Positions 34,201-36,652 of a stretch of DNA of 36,652 nt are shown here, one piece after another. The stretch comes from Elysia marginata (lineage: Eukaryota; Mollusca; Gastropoda; Plakobranchidae), in contig BMAT01001832.1 of the NCBI GenBank assembly GCA_019649035.1, forward strand, positions 17,203 to 53,854, read 5' to 3'. The notes under the pieces are model-generated. The model saw nothing but the letters and a program-made list of their open reading frames with translations, ran no database searches and was not told the DNA's origin. Position numbers and translations under genes: made by a program. Within the stretch, counting starts at the first letter, position 1. Every line of letters begins with the position of its first letter.

Positions 34201-35640
34201 TTTTTAGGGTTGAGATCAGTAATTCTGTATTTTGGTAGTAATTCTGGTACTGGAATACAGAAGACCTCGGATCCAACACACCTTGCGGAGAAAGTTGGTT
34301 GAGAGCAAGGTCTCTTCAAAGTAACCCAAAACGAACCAAAGAAGAAAGTTCTTTATAACAAACTTGAAGTCTTATTTAAAACCAAAAACAATAGAACACA
34401 CACAATGCTGCAAGTTTTCGGAATGCTAGTCGCCTTTTCCGCTACTGTGATAGCTGTATCATTGATAAAGAGAACATTATACCACATAAAGAAGGCTAAA
34501 AAAGACCAGACATTGATTTCAATTTCACTTCTAGTTTGTCAAAAAACGAAGGTAGTCTTAATTATTTACTTCTAAACAAGGAAACTAGAAAATGTTAAAG
34601 AAGTGAAAAATCAGGACTTAATTTCGGTTCGTCGAATACAAGGGTTTGTCAAGTCCAAAGTTGTAGGATAGGAGGTCCACAACTCAAATAAGCACTGTTT
34701 GATTCTCAGTACCTAAAATATGCCTAGATCTTTCTATATCCCCTAATTTATAAAGGTGTTTCCTTTTTGTTTCTTGTCTAAAACTCTATGCATAAGGCTA
34801 TATGCTTACTTATGCCAGAAATAAAGCACTTAAAAATATGACAGAACTTCTTATCACGGATATCTTGGGTTCCATTAATGCTATTACCTTTTTTTACCAG
34901 ACAAAACCCCCTCCCTTGTACAGAAAAGCAGAACTCCTGCAATACCTAAAATATAAAGCGTATGAATTTCAATTTAAAATAGCTTTGTGGTTGCACCCCC
35001 TATTTGTACTAAAATGCCTCTTCCACTTGCTTTTATTAGGAGAAAGACAAAATTAACAGAAGCTGAGCGTCGCACAGGTCTCTTGAGACCCAGTTTCAAT
35101 AAAATGACTATTTCTTTTTAAAAATTCTAGCAATGCTATTTGCACAAAATGAAAATCGATATTCCAGGCATTCCTATGTAGAACTAACTCCCATCTCTAA
35201 TGGGCTAGTTGATGCAAGATATTCACAAATTCAATAACACTCACACAGAACTTTTAACATTTCTGTGTACCCAATAAAGCCTAGAAGACTGAACACTTTG
35301 GTGATGGGATGAAAAATTTTTTATTTAAGCACAACGGGTGCTTCCCTTATTTCATAATCTATGCATTCATTTTAAAAATCACCAAGTATAAAAAATGAGT
35401 AAGTTGCCAAAAAATTTTCCACTGCCGGGGTATATCGCGGAGGGCGAAATTTAAAGGAGATCAGCAAATAATCATATGGCGCTCCACACAAAAGGATACA
35501 AAACCTCAGAAAGACTAGGTAATTTTAGACCATACTGCGCAAAGCACAGGTCAGTCTGACCCCGCAGTCTGGTGTGGATGTAACTAATAAAACCCGACGT
35601 GGGGAAAACCTGCGGGGTCAGACAATTGTGCCGAGGCCAT
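7080..35640 (-). CDS. EIF4G: eIF4G translation initiation scaffold, whole gene (26 coding exons)
   Basis: This is the scaffold of the eIF4F cap-binding complex, which joins eIF4E, eIF4A and eIF3 on mRNA in the cytoplasm. The spliced CDS runs from exon 1 (35610-35640) to exon 26 (stop at 7080-7082), 4869 nt and 1622 residues. Order: disordered N-terminal half (1-655), eIF4E-binding motif YDRAYLM (663-669), MIF4G (about 780-1000), linker with a DDGWNTV patch, MA3 (about 1270-1400), and W2 (about 1440-1615). Every junction has GT/AG and matching phase, so no obligatory internal exon is missing. The eIF4E motif and W2 domain rule out DAP5. The recognition is certain from MIF4G onward; the first coding exon is the weakest part. 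I do not recognise the vertebrate PABP-binding motif. Confidence 0.96.
7253..8559 (-). other. EIF4G: eIF4G intron 25, no recognised element
   Basis: 1.3 kb of AT-rich intron between exons 26 and 25. I see no gene, repeat family or conserved element. Confidence 0.5.
8560..8694 (-). CDS. EIF4G: eIF4G exon 25 (W2)
   Basis: Residues 1521-1565 plus one base. The peptide has [20 protein letters not shown] then [12 protein letters not shown], matching vertebrate [20 protein letters not shown] and ALQALVVTLEQP. The acceptor is GCCTTCTAACAG; the donor is CTGGAG|GTATGC. Confidence 0.96.
9215..10030. repeat. TAGATCTAG-rich stretch in eIF4G intron 24
   Basis: Many copies of CTAGATCTAG and relatives (AGATCTAGGGCTAGAT, ACTAGATCTAAT, CTAGATCTAGATTAG, AACTAGATCTAGGTC, CATCTAGGCCTAG) are scattered without a fixed period. 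Isolated copies occur near 12414, 12531 and 34722. Confidence 0.75.
10654..10663. mobile_element. orphan right-end terminus GGCAGGTCTG
   Basis: Identical to the last ten bases of the 11925-13300 element and preceded by repeated ATCGG-type DNA (10560-10650). No matching left end was found, so this is probably a truncated relative next to exon 24. Confidence 0.35.
10725..10803 (-). CDS. EIF4G: eIF4G exon 24 (W2)
   Basis: Residues 1495-1520 plus one base. The peptide [19 protein letters not shown] matches vertebrate SNTLVRALMTAVCYSAI of the W2 domain. The acceptor is TTTTTTCTTCTTCAACAG; the donor is CTATCAG|GTAAGT. It is separated from exon 23 by the largest intron, which carries the nested LINE and DNA transposon. 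Confidence 0.94.
10906..10925. other. assembly gap (20 N)
   Basis: Twenty N flanked by poly-A on both sides, in eIF4G intron 23. True gap length is unknown. Confidence 0.99.
11480..14160 (+). mobile_element. 5'-truncated LINE, CR1/Jockey-group, with a DNA transposon inserted in it
   Basis: The LINE occupies about 11480-11924 and 13301-14160, antisense to eIF4G inside intron 23. Left part: [32 protein letters not shown] and [18 protein letters not shown], reverse transcriptase motifs. Right part: YADD catalytic box at 13345-13356, then [17 protein letters not shown] and [20 protein letters not shown], the usual C-terminal region of this LINE group. The 3' UTR ends GCGCTACATAAATG and an (ATT)n tail (14140-14160). 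There is a one-base frame change around 11737 and another near 13850, so it is dead. Clade assignment is tentative. Confidence 0.9.
11925..13300. mobile_element. hAT-like non-autonomous DNA transposon, 1376 bp, nested in the LINE
   Basis: CAGACCTGCCAAC (11925-11937) is exactly inverted at 13288-13300, with weaker inverted similarity over about 80 bp further in. The flanks are CTGATA and TTGATA. Removing the element with one flank copy rejoins the reverse transcriptase frame between LYTMYTKPD and the YADD segment, which fixes the borders. There is no full transposase; a 52-codon open stretch at 12086-12241 might be a remnant. Confidence 0.88.
14354..14587 (-). CDS. EIF4G: eIF4G exon 23 (MA3-W2 linker and start of W2)
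   Basis: Residues 1417-1494, 234 nt, phase 0 at both ends. The peptide [20 protein letters not shown] matches vertebrate [20 protein letters not shown]. A variable loop follows, then [20 protein letters not shown], the first W2 helices. The acceptor is ACATTTTCAG; the donor is ATCAAG|GTGAGT. Confidence 0.95.
14588..15483 (-). other. EIF4G: eIF4G intron 22, no recognised element
   Basis: 896 bp of AT-rich DNA. A plus-strand frame at 15035-15229 has no family signal. I see nothing functional. Confidence 0.45.
15484..15688 (-). CDS. EIF4G: eIF4G exon 22 (MA3)
   Basis: Residues 1348-1416. The peptide [20 protein letters not shown] then LAQLMTPTL matches vertebrate [20 protein letters not shown] and LAELVTPIL, and ends [16 protein letters not shown]. 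The acceptor is ACTGATCACTATAG; the donor is CTTGTT|GTGAGT. Confidence 0.96.
15985..16134. mobile_element. hAT-like MITE fragment, relative of the 32679 copy
   Basis: The right half, with AAAATCGGAAAACGTGCATC then CCTG, matches the right half of the 32679-32949 element (ATCGGAAAACTTGCATCTCTG). AATAAA flanks both proposed ends, but it is AT-rich and could be chance. The left terminus is degenerate. Confidence 0.5.
16570..16746. mobile_element. hAT-like MITE, 177 bp, in eIF4G intron 21
   Basis: The left end is GAGGGATGCCACTC; the reverse complement of the right end is CAGGGATGACATTTTTC. The flanks ACTGTT and ACTTTT agree at 5 of 6 bases. The internal motif CATGGGATTAATCTTGTTCA ties it to the 22570 copy. 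Confidence 0.75.
16912..17084 (-). CDS. EIF4G: eIF4G exon 21 (MA3)
   Basis: Residues 1291-1347 plus two bases. The peptide [20 protein letters not shown] then [20 protein letters not shown] matches the MA3 helices [20 protein letters not shown] and [20 protein letters not shown]. The acceptor is TGTGAGCTCAG; the donor is AAAGG|GTGAGA. Confidence 0.95.
17400..17685 (-). CDS. EIF4G: eIF4G exon 20 (linker and first MA3 helix)
   Basis: Residues 1195-1290. A Ser/Arg/Pro-rich linker ([19 protein letters not shown]) is followed by [17 protein letters not shown], the first MA3 helix (vertebrate KSKAIIEEYLHLNDMKE). MA3 is the second eIF4A-binding HEAT domain. The acceptor is TTTGTCAG; the donor is ATGAAG|GTATGA. 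Confidence 0.95.
17950..18126 (-). CDS. EIF4G: eIF4G exon 19 (RFSAL linker, Arg/Gly-rich)
   Basis: Residues 1136-1194 plus two bases. With the acceptor GGTTTTCCAG|A the exon reads [20 protein letters not shown], matching vertebrate LNRFSALQQ. A second AG eight bases further (TTTTCAG|C) gives a stop four codons later, so the upstream site must be the productive one. The rest is Arg/Gly-rich ([18 protein letters not shown]). The donor is GCAAG|GTAAGC. Confidence 0.92.
18151..18288. repeat. 75-bp tandem duplication next to the exon 19 acceptor
   Basis: Two units starting GATAAGTGGACACTC (18151 and 18226) share an AACCAAGCTTTTCTTTTAG block. On the minus strand they lie just upstream of the exon 19 acceptor at 18127. 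Confidence 0.85.
18632..18759 (-). CDS. EIF4G: eIF4G exon 18 (linker)
   Basis: Residues 1094-1135 plus two bases. The peptide has [16 protein letters not shown] and a Ser/Ala-rich tail, comparable to vertebrate [20 protein letters not shown]. The acceptor is TTGCTTTCAG; the donor is AACAG|GTCAGT. Confidence 0.9.
19297..19388 (-). CDS. EIF4G: eIF4G exon 17 (DDGWNTV linker motif)
   Basis: Residues 1063-1093. The peptide has [20 protein letters not shown], matching the conserved vertebrate [20 protein letters not shown]. The acceptor is TTTTAATAACAG; the donor is TCTAAG|GTAAAC. Entering phase 1, leaving phase 0. Confidence 0.94.
19803..19959 (-). CDS. EIF4G: eIF4G exon 16 (NNWVPRK linker)
   Basis: Residues 1011-1062 plus one base. 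It starts [18 protein letters not shown], matching vertebrate SNWVPRRGDQGPKTIDQI directly after MIF4G, then a Gln-rich and proline stretch ([19 protein letters not shown]). The acceptor is TTTCCCATTGCAG; the donor is AGGC|GTAAGT. From here the protein leaves the folded domain. Confidence 0.94.
20438..20536 (-). CDS. EIF4G: eIF4G exon 15 (end of MIF4G)
   Basis: Residues 978-1010, 99 nt, phase 0 at both ends. The peptide [20 protein letters not shown] then [13 protein letters not shown] matches vertebrate [20 protein letters not shown] and IRFMLQDVLDLR, the last MIF4G helices. The acceptor is TTTATCTTACAG; the donor is CGACAG|GTATGT. Confidence 0.96.
20845..21001 (-). CDS. EIF4G: eIF4G exon 14 (MIF4G core)
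   Basis: Residues 925-977. It contains [20 protein letters not shown], nearly identical to the vertebrate MIF4G core, and [20 protein letters not shown], matching the next HEAT helices. The acceptor is AATCACTCACAG; the donor is GCTAAA|GTGAGT. This is one of the most conserved parts of the family. Confidence 0.97.
21420..21496 (-). CDS. EIF4G: eIF4G exon 13 (MIF4G)
   Basis: Residues 900-924 plus two bases of R925. The peptide [20 protein letters not shown] then FYGNI leads into the helix FIGELFKL, matching vertebrate [18 protein letters not shown]. The acceptor is TTTCCCCAG; a second AG six bases further in (CCTGAG) would drop Pro-Glu and stay in frame. The donor is CATCAG|GTATTT. Confidence 0.93.
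21759..21917 (-). CDS. EIF4G: eIF4G exon 12 (MIF4G)
   Basis: Residues 847-899, 159 nt, phase 0 at both ends. It contains [17 protein letters not shown], almost identical to the vertebrate FRKLLLNRCQKEFEKDK helix, then an acidic and basic loop ([13 protein letters not shown]). The acceptor is CTGTTTTTCAG; the donor is GATGGG|GTAGGT. Confidence 0.95.
22358..22417 (-). CDS. EIF4G: eIF4G exon 11 (MIF4G)
   Basis: Residues 827-846, a 60-nt exon, phase 0 at both ends. The peptide [20 protein letters not shown] matches the MIF4G helix FSVAYANMCRCLMAL. The acceptor is CATTCCATAG; the donor is TGCTCG|GTGAGT. Confidence 0.93.
22570..22730. mobile_element. hAT-like MITE, 161 bp, in eIF4G intron 10
   Basis: The left end is CAGGGATGCAATTTTT; the reverse complement of the right end is TATGGATGCCATTTTT. 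The flanks AAAACA and CAAACA agree at 5 of 6 bases. The core CATGGGATCAATTTTGTTCA is nearly the same as in the 16570-16746 copy. Confidence 0.75.
22930..23073 (-). CDS. EIF4G: eIF4G exon 10 (start of MIF4G)
   Basis: Residues 779-826, 144 nt, phase 0 at both ends. The peptide has [20 protein letters not shown], the first MIF4G helices (vertebrate RSILNKLTPQMFQQLMKQV), and ends [13 protein letters not shown]4G is the HEAT domain that binds eIF4A. The acceptor is TTTTTTCTTCCAG; the donor is GACAAG|GTAAAT. Confidence 0.95.
23133..23271. mobile_element. hAT-like MITE, 139 bp, in eIF4G intron 9
   Basis: The left end AAGGGATGCCAAAT and the right end ATTTGGCATCCCTG are inverted copies except at the first base. 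TATACT lies directly outside both ends, a perfect 6-bp duplication. The core is AT-rich and noncoding and carries the motif AACAACTGAAA shared with the other GGGATGCC copies. Confidence 0.85.
23676..23855 (-). CDS. EIF4G: eIF4G exon 9 (linker into MIF4G)
   Basis: Residues 719-778, 180 nt, phase 0 at both ends. It has a GR-rich part ([14 protein letters not shown]) then [20 protein letters not shown] and EKPWKPSQ, matching vertebrate [20 protein letters not shown] and EKAWKPSS just before MIF4G. The acceptor is TTACTCTCCAG; the donor is ACCAAG|GTTAGC. Confidence 0.94.
24203..24277 (-). CDS. EIF4G: eIF4G exon 8 (PDFTPNF segment)
   Basis: Residues 694-718, 75 nt, phase 0 at both ends. The acceptor has a very long pyrimidine run ending TTTTTTAG; the donor is CAAAGG|GTAATT. 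The peptide [18 protein letters not shown] matches the GPDFTPSF segment that follows the eIF4E-binding region in animal eIF4G. Confidence 0.92.
24388..24410. repeat. (CA)n(TA)n microsatellite
   Basis: A compound dinucleotide run of CA then TA repeats lies in eIF4G intron 7. Confidence 0.8.
24496..24960. mobile_element. hAT-like MITE, 465 bp, in eIF4G intron 7
   Basis: The left end CAGATCTGCCAAACC matches the reverse complement of the right end (CAGAGCTCCCAACC). Flanks are ATGTTA and ATGCCA, agreeing at 4 of 6 bases, so the insertion is old. A second copy lies at 33867-34255. The terminus resembles that of the 11925-13300 element (CAGACCTGCCAAC). No transposase is visible. Confidence 0.7.
25085..25197 (-). 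CDS. EIF4G: eIF4G exon 7 (eIF4E-binding motif)
   Basis: Residues 656-693. It contains YDRAYLM at 663-669, a perfect Y-x4-L-phi motif that docks on the back of eIF4E. It is followed by [14 protein letters not shown], which matches the vertebrate KPEGLPHISDVVLDK segment downstream of the same motif. The acceptor is TTTTTTTGTTGCAG; the donor is GATAGG|GTATGA. This exon identifies the protein as a cap-dependent eIF4G rather than DAP5. Confidence 0.96.
25198..27869 (-). other. EIF4G: eIF4G intron 6
   Basis: 2.67 kb, the second largest intron. It holds A-rich low-complexity DNA near 26797-26821, a TAGATCTA-type stretch near 26938-26952, and weak hAT-like termini near 27034 and 27443 that I could not confirm. 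No exon is needed by phase. Confidence 0.5.
27870..28524 (-). CDS. EIF4G: eIF4G exon 6 (long disordered exon before the eIF4E site)
   Basis: Residues 438-655 plus one base of 656. The acceptor TTTTTCTTCTAG is strong; the donor AAAAAAG|GTAAGT is near consensus. The sequence is rich in Pro, Glu, Ser, Val and Ala with acidic runs ([18 protein letters not shown]), as in the region before the eIF4E motif in other eIF4G proteins. The last codons read PGAAVKK and join exon 7 to give [12 protein letters not shown]. Confidence 0.9.
28525..29901 (-). other. EIF4G: eIF4G intron 5, no recognised element
   Basis: 1.4 kb of AT-rich DNA between exons 6 and 5. Short open frames occur on both strands without family signal. 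I see nothing functional. Confidence 0.5.
29902..29991 (-). CDS. EIF4G: eIF4G exon 5 (90-nt poly-lysine exon)
   Basis: Residues 408-437, symmetric phase 0. The acceptor is TTATCTCAG; the donor is GTGGAG|GTTTGA, weak at +4 and +5. The peptide has an unbroken basic block ([14 protein letters not shown]) followed by SPPFPKSKQ. Such a block could be an RNA-contact or nuclear-localisation patch; that is inference. The small symmetric exon with a weak donor is a plausible cassette exon. Confidence 0.75.
30388..30738 (-). CDS. EIF4G: eIF4G exon 4 (disordered, acidic/Ser-rich)
   Basis: Residues 291-407, 351 nt, symmetric phase 0. The acceptor is TATATAACAG; the donor is GCTCAG|GTATGA. The peptide starts [17 protein letters not shown], is rich in Ser, Asn, Glu and Ala, and ends [11 protein letters not shown]. 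No structured domain is visible. The open frame covers the exon exactly and the phase fits both neighbours. Confidence 0.82.
30739..31653 (-). other. EIF4G: eIF4G intron 3, no recognised element
   Basis: 915 bp of AT-rich intron. It contains a G-rich run at about 31456-31487 (GGGGAGGGAGGGGGGAGAGG) on the plus strand. I see no gene or repeat family. Confidence 0.5.
31654..32388 (-). CDS. EIF4G: eIF4G exon 3 (long disordered N-terminal exon)
   Basis: Residues 46-290, 735 nt, phase 0 at both ends. The acceptor (TATAAACAG) has a poor pyrimidine tract; the donor is TTGCAG|GTAGTG. The protein is rich in Ser, Lys, Gln and Gly, has a poly-Ser run (VSSSSSL), and ends in a hydrophobic, proline-rich segment ([20 protein letters not shown]). 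I recognise no domain. This is the largest exon of the gene and lies in the fast-evolving half of the family, so assignment rests on phase, open frame and position. Confidence 0.82.
32679..32949. mobile_element. hAT-like MITE, 271 bp, in eIF4G intron 2
   Basis: The left end CAGAGATGCAAG (32679-32690) is the exact reverse complement of the right end CTTGCATCTCTG (32938-32949). CAACCC lies directly before the element (32673-32678) and directly after it (32950-32955), a perfect 6-bp target duplication. There is no transposase; the right half resembles the element at 15985-16134. Confidence 0.8.
33556..33659 (-). CDS. EIF4G: eIF4G exon 2 (basic KKNKRDFN...DMDAF motif)
   Basis: Residues 11-45. 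The acceptor is a long pyrimidine run ending TTGGCAG; the donor is GAT|GTGAGT. The peptide has a lysine-rich stretch ([12 protein letters not shown]) followed by GGSDMDAF. From memory this resembles the conserved vertebrate segment KIKELNKKEAVGDLLDAF, which in vertebrates lies about 50 residues before the eIF4E motif. Here it is near the N terminus, more than 600 residues before that motif. Phase entering is 1, leaving is 0. Confidence 0.8.
33660..35609 (-). other. EIF4G: eIF4G intron 1
   Basis: About 1.95 kb of mostly AT-rich DNA. It holds one copy of the 24.5-kb type MITE (about 33867-34255) and half of the donor-site inverted repeat. I see no further convincing exon, though an unrecognised alternative first exon could lie here. 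Confidence 0.5.
33867..34255. mobile_element. hAT-like MITE, copy 2 of the 24.5-kb family (right end unclear)
   Basis: This copy aligns along its length with 24496-24960. Shared blocks include ATCAACTGGCTC, a TTTTCCAAAGCnTTTCAGTAC block, CTTTATAATTTCnCTCCA and TATTTTGGTAGTnATTCTGG. It starts CAGAAGTGTTGACC. The right terminus after GGTACTGGAATAC has diverged or is lost. Confidence 0.7.
35554..35623. repeat. 14-bp perfect GC-rich inverted repeat spanning the proposed exon 1 donor
   Basis: GTCTGACCCCGCAG at 35554-35567 is the exact reverse complement of 35610-35623, with a 42-nt spacer. The right arm is the last 14 bases of proposed exon 1, ending at its donor. In the pre-mRNA the two arms could form a stem that ends flush with the 5' splice site. 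Confidence 0.85.
35610..35640 (-). CDS. EIF4G: eIF4G exon 1 (proposed start, [10 protein letters not shown] + split G)
   Basis: ATG at 35640-35638 sits in GTGGCATGG, a fair initiation context, and opens ten codons plus one base. That phase exactly matches exon 2, which needs one leading base, and gives the junction [10 protein letters not shown]. The region is CpG-richer than its surroundings and lies about 200 nt downstream of a promoter-like YY1 element. The donor G|GTTTTC is weak (no A at +4, no G at +5). A pyrimidine-rich acceptor-like site (TTCTGTTCTTAG) ends 16 bases before the ATG, so an upstream noncoding exon is possible. An alternative 5' exon elsewhere cannot be excluded. Confidence 0.45.
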
Positions 35641-35822
35641 GCCACTCTAGCCTAAGAACAGAACAACACAACAGATCAGGCCAGGCGGCTGGGGTCGGCG
35701 GTTTATAGAACGTGTATAATACTACACTGACATTTTTAACACAACGGCTACCCCCCGACCCGTGAGTCGAGTCAGCCACGGCTTGTCACAGCTGGAAGCC
35801 AAGACAACAAAAACTGCTTGCG

Positions 35823-35846
35823 TCAGCGCTCCACGGCTGCCGCCAT
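35823..35846 (-). promoter_or_regulatory. possible uORF (MAAAVER, stop) in the eIF4G leader
   Basis: The ATG inside the YY1-type element opens a seven-codon frame ending TGA. It would be translated only if transcription starts upstream of 35846. A second tiny frame (MSV, stop) lies at 35722-35733. Both precede the proposed main ATG. Confidence 0.25.
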
Positions 35847-35849
35847 CTC
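35839..35849 (-). promoter_or_regulatory. YY1-type core promoter element (GAGATGGCGGC) and probable TSS region
   Basis: Read on the minus strand the sequence is GGAGATGGCGGCAGCC. ATGGCGGC is the core of the YY1 element found just downstream of many metazoan start sites, in this orientation relative to transcription. It lies in a CpG-richer stretch (35.4-35.9 kb) about 200 nt upstream of the proposed eIF4G ATG. It suggests a TSS near 35.85-35.88 kb; no TATA box is evident. Confidence 0.4.
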
Positions 35850-36321
35850 CTCATCACACATGCGTTCATCATAACGTGTAAGCATCGCAAAGAGAATGTA
35901 AAACTAAAAACAGTCGTACAAGTTGTAAGCACCAAATTATTAGTATAAGTACTGAACGCATTTACGCCTGAAGTTTGCCCTATCCTATGGAATCACACGC
36001 AAGTGTCTTTGTTTTTACCAAATGTCATCAAGTCTTAAGTTATGAGTTTTAAAAAGTAAAATATGGGGAGATTTAAAAGCCAGACAGCAAACGTTGCCGT
36101 AGCATAAAAAAGACCCATACATATCTTTCTAAAATTAGTTTTGTCTTGGATGACGTTAAGCCAGTAAAGGATCGGCAGTTACGCAATGCTTAAAGTTGAG
36201 CCGAGTCAGCCAACACTTCAATAAGTTAGTTCTAGCAGTCGTTTCTCACCATCTTTTATAACAGTTACACAATCCCAAATGACGTCGATGTAGCAGCCTG
36301 TCCCATTCAAAATCCCACCAC

Positions 36322-36525
36322 TTACTTAACCTTTCTTAAACCTCTGAATTGACCCGACACGAACTGCAGTCCATCGAGTTTCACTCTGAACTGACAACCC
36401 ATGTTCTCGATGATCGGGTCAACTCGGGTCCCGTCTGGTAGCATAGCCTTGACACATGTTACTGTTAGCCGGTCGCCTCGCACGTTTACATAAGCACTCG
36501 GAGACGATATATCCCCAGTTAGGAT
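36322..36525 (-). other. coding-like reading frame of 67 codons, unknown
   Basis: A minus-strand frame open from just after a stop (36526-36528) to TAA (36322-36324). It reads YVNVRGDRLTVTCVKAMLPD, then GTRVDPIIENMGCQFRVKLD and GLQFVSGQFRGL. The GC content is well above the surroundings and the composition is protein-like. A GTAAGT donor overlaps the stop (36320-36325), so it may be an internal exon. I do not recognise the family. It lies upstream of the proposed eIF4G promoter. Confidence 0.35.
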
Positions 36526-36652
36526 TTACATGCCATGCTGCTCCTATCTCTGTACCCTAATTCTATCCTACACATAAAATATGGAAGATTTCAAATATAT
36601 TCCTTAAATATGGTTCATATAATTGATTAAGATGTGTATAGGCTGAAGCGGG

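Noticed and set aside
34802-35056. Plus-strand 84-residue hydrophobic frame
   Set aside because: AT-rich composition explains the hydrophobic residues; no motif, no splice support, no homology recognised.
7080-35640. eIF4G2/DAP5 as the identity
   Set aside because: DAP5 lacks the eIF4E-binding motif; YDRAYLM and the long N-terminal half are present.

Overview
The window is animal nuclear DNA, AT-rich, with short exons in long introns and many small transposons. It is dominated by one minus-strand gene for the translation scaffold eIF4G (eIF4G1/eIF4G3 type, not the short eIF4G2/DAP5 type). I rebuilt 26 coding exons between 35640 (proposed ATG) and 7080 (stop). All 25 junctions have GT and AG ends and compatible phases. 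The coding total is 4869 nt, giving a 1622-residue protein, close to the length I recall for human eIF4G1 (about 1600). The organism looks like a lophotrochozoan, most likely a gastropod mollusc. That rests on repeat style (TAGATCTAG-rich intron DNA, GCGCTTTAC hairpin repeats, CR1/Jockey-group LINE ends) and is an inference.

Layout, low to high coordinate. 1-7079: intergenic DNA and the unresolved 3' UTR of eIF4G, with a 51-bp minisatellite (612-870), a GCGCTT hairpin repeat, a pogo-like MITE and several short tandem duplications. 7080-17685: exons for the C-terminal W2 and MA3 HEAT domains (exons 26-20). Intron 23 holds a plus-strand LINE (about 11480-14160) interrupted by a 1376-bp DNA transposon (11925-13300), and a 20-N assembly gap. 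17950-25197: exons for the central region, including MIF4G (exons 15-10) and the eIF4E-binding motif YDRAYLM (exon 7). 27870-35640: exons for a long disordered N-terminal half. 35.4-35.9 kb: a CpG-richer promoter-like stretch with a YY1-type ATGGCGGC element. 36322-36525: a short coding-like minus-strand reading frame I cannot name.

The protein should work as one scaffold: the N-terminal half with the eIF4E site recruits the cap-bound factor, MIF4G and MA3 bind eIF4A (MIF4G also eIF3/RNA), and W2 closes the C terminus as an Mnk-type docking domain. These roles come from family knowledge.

The most noteworthy non-gene signals are: a set of hAT-like non-autonomous elements in introns that share CAG-starting inverted termini and apparent 6-bp target duplications; the nested insertion in the LINE, whose removal restores the reverse transcriptase frame; a 14-bp perfect GC-rich inverted repeat spanning the proposed exon 1 donor; and a KKNKRDFN...DMDAF motif lying near the N terminus rather than just before the eIF4E site as in vertebrates. 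I see no CRISPR array, rRNA, convincing tRNA or new multi-gene system.
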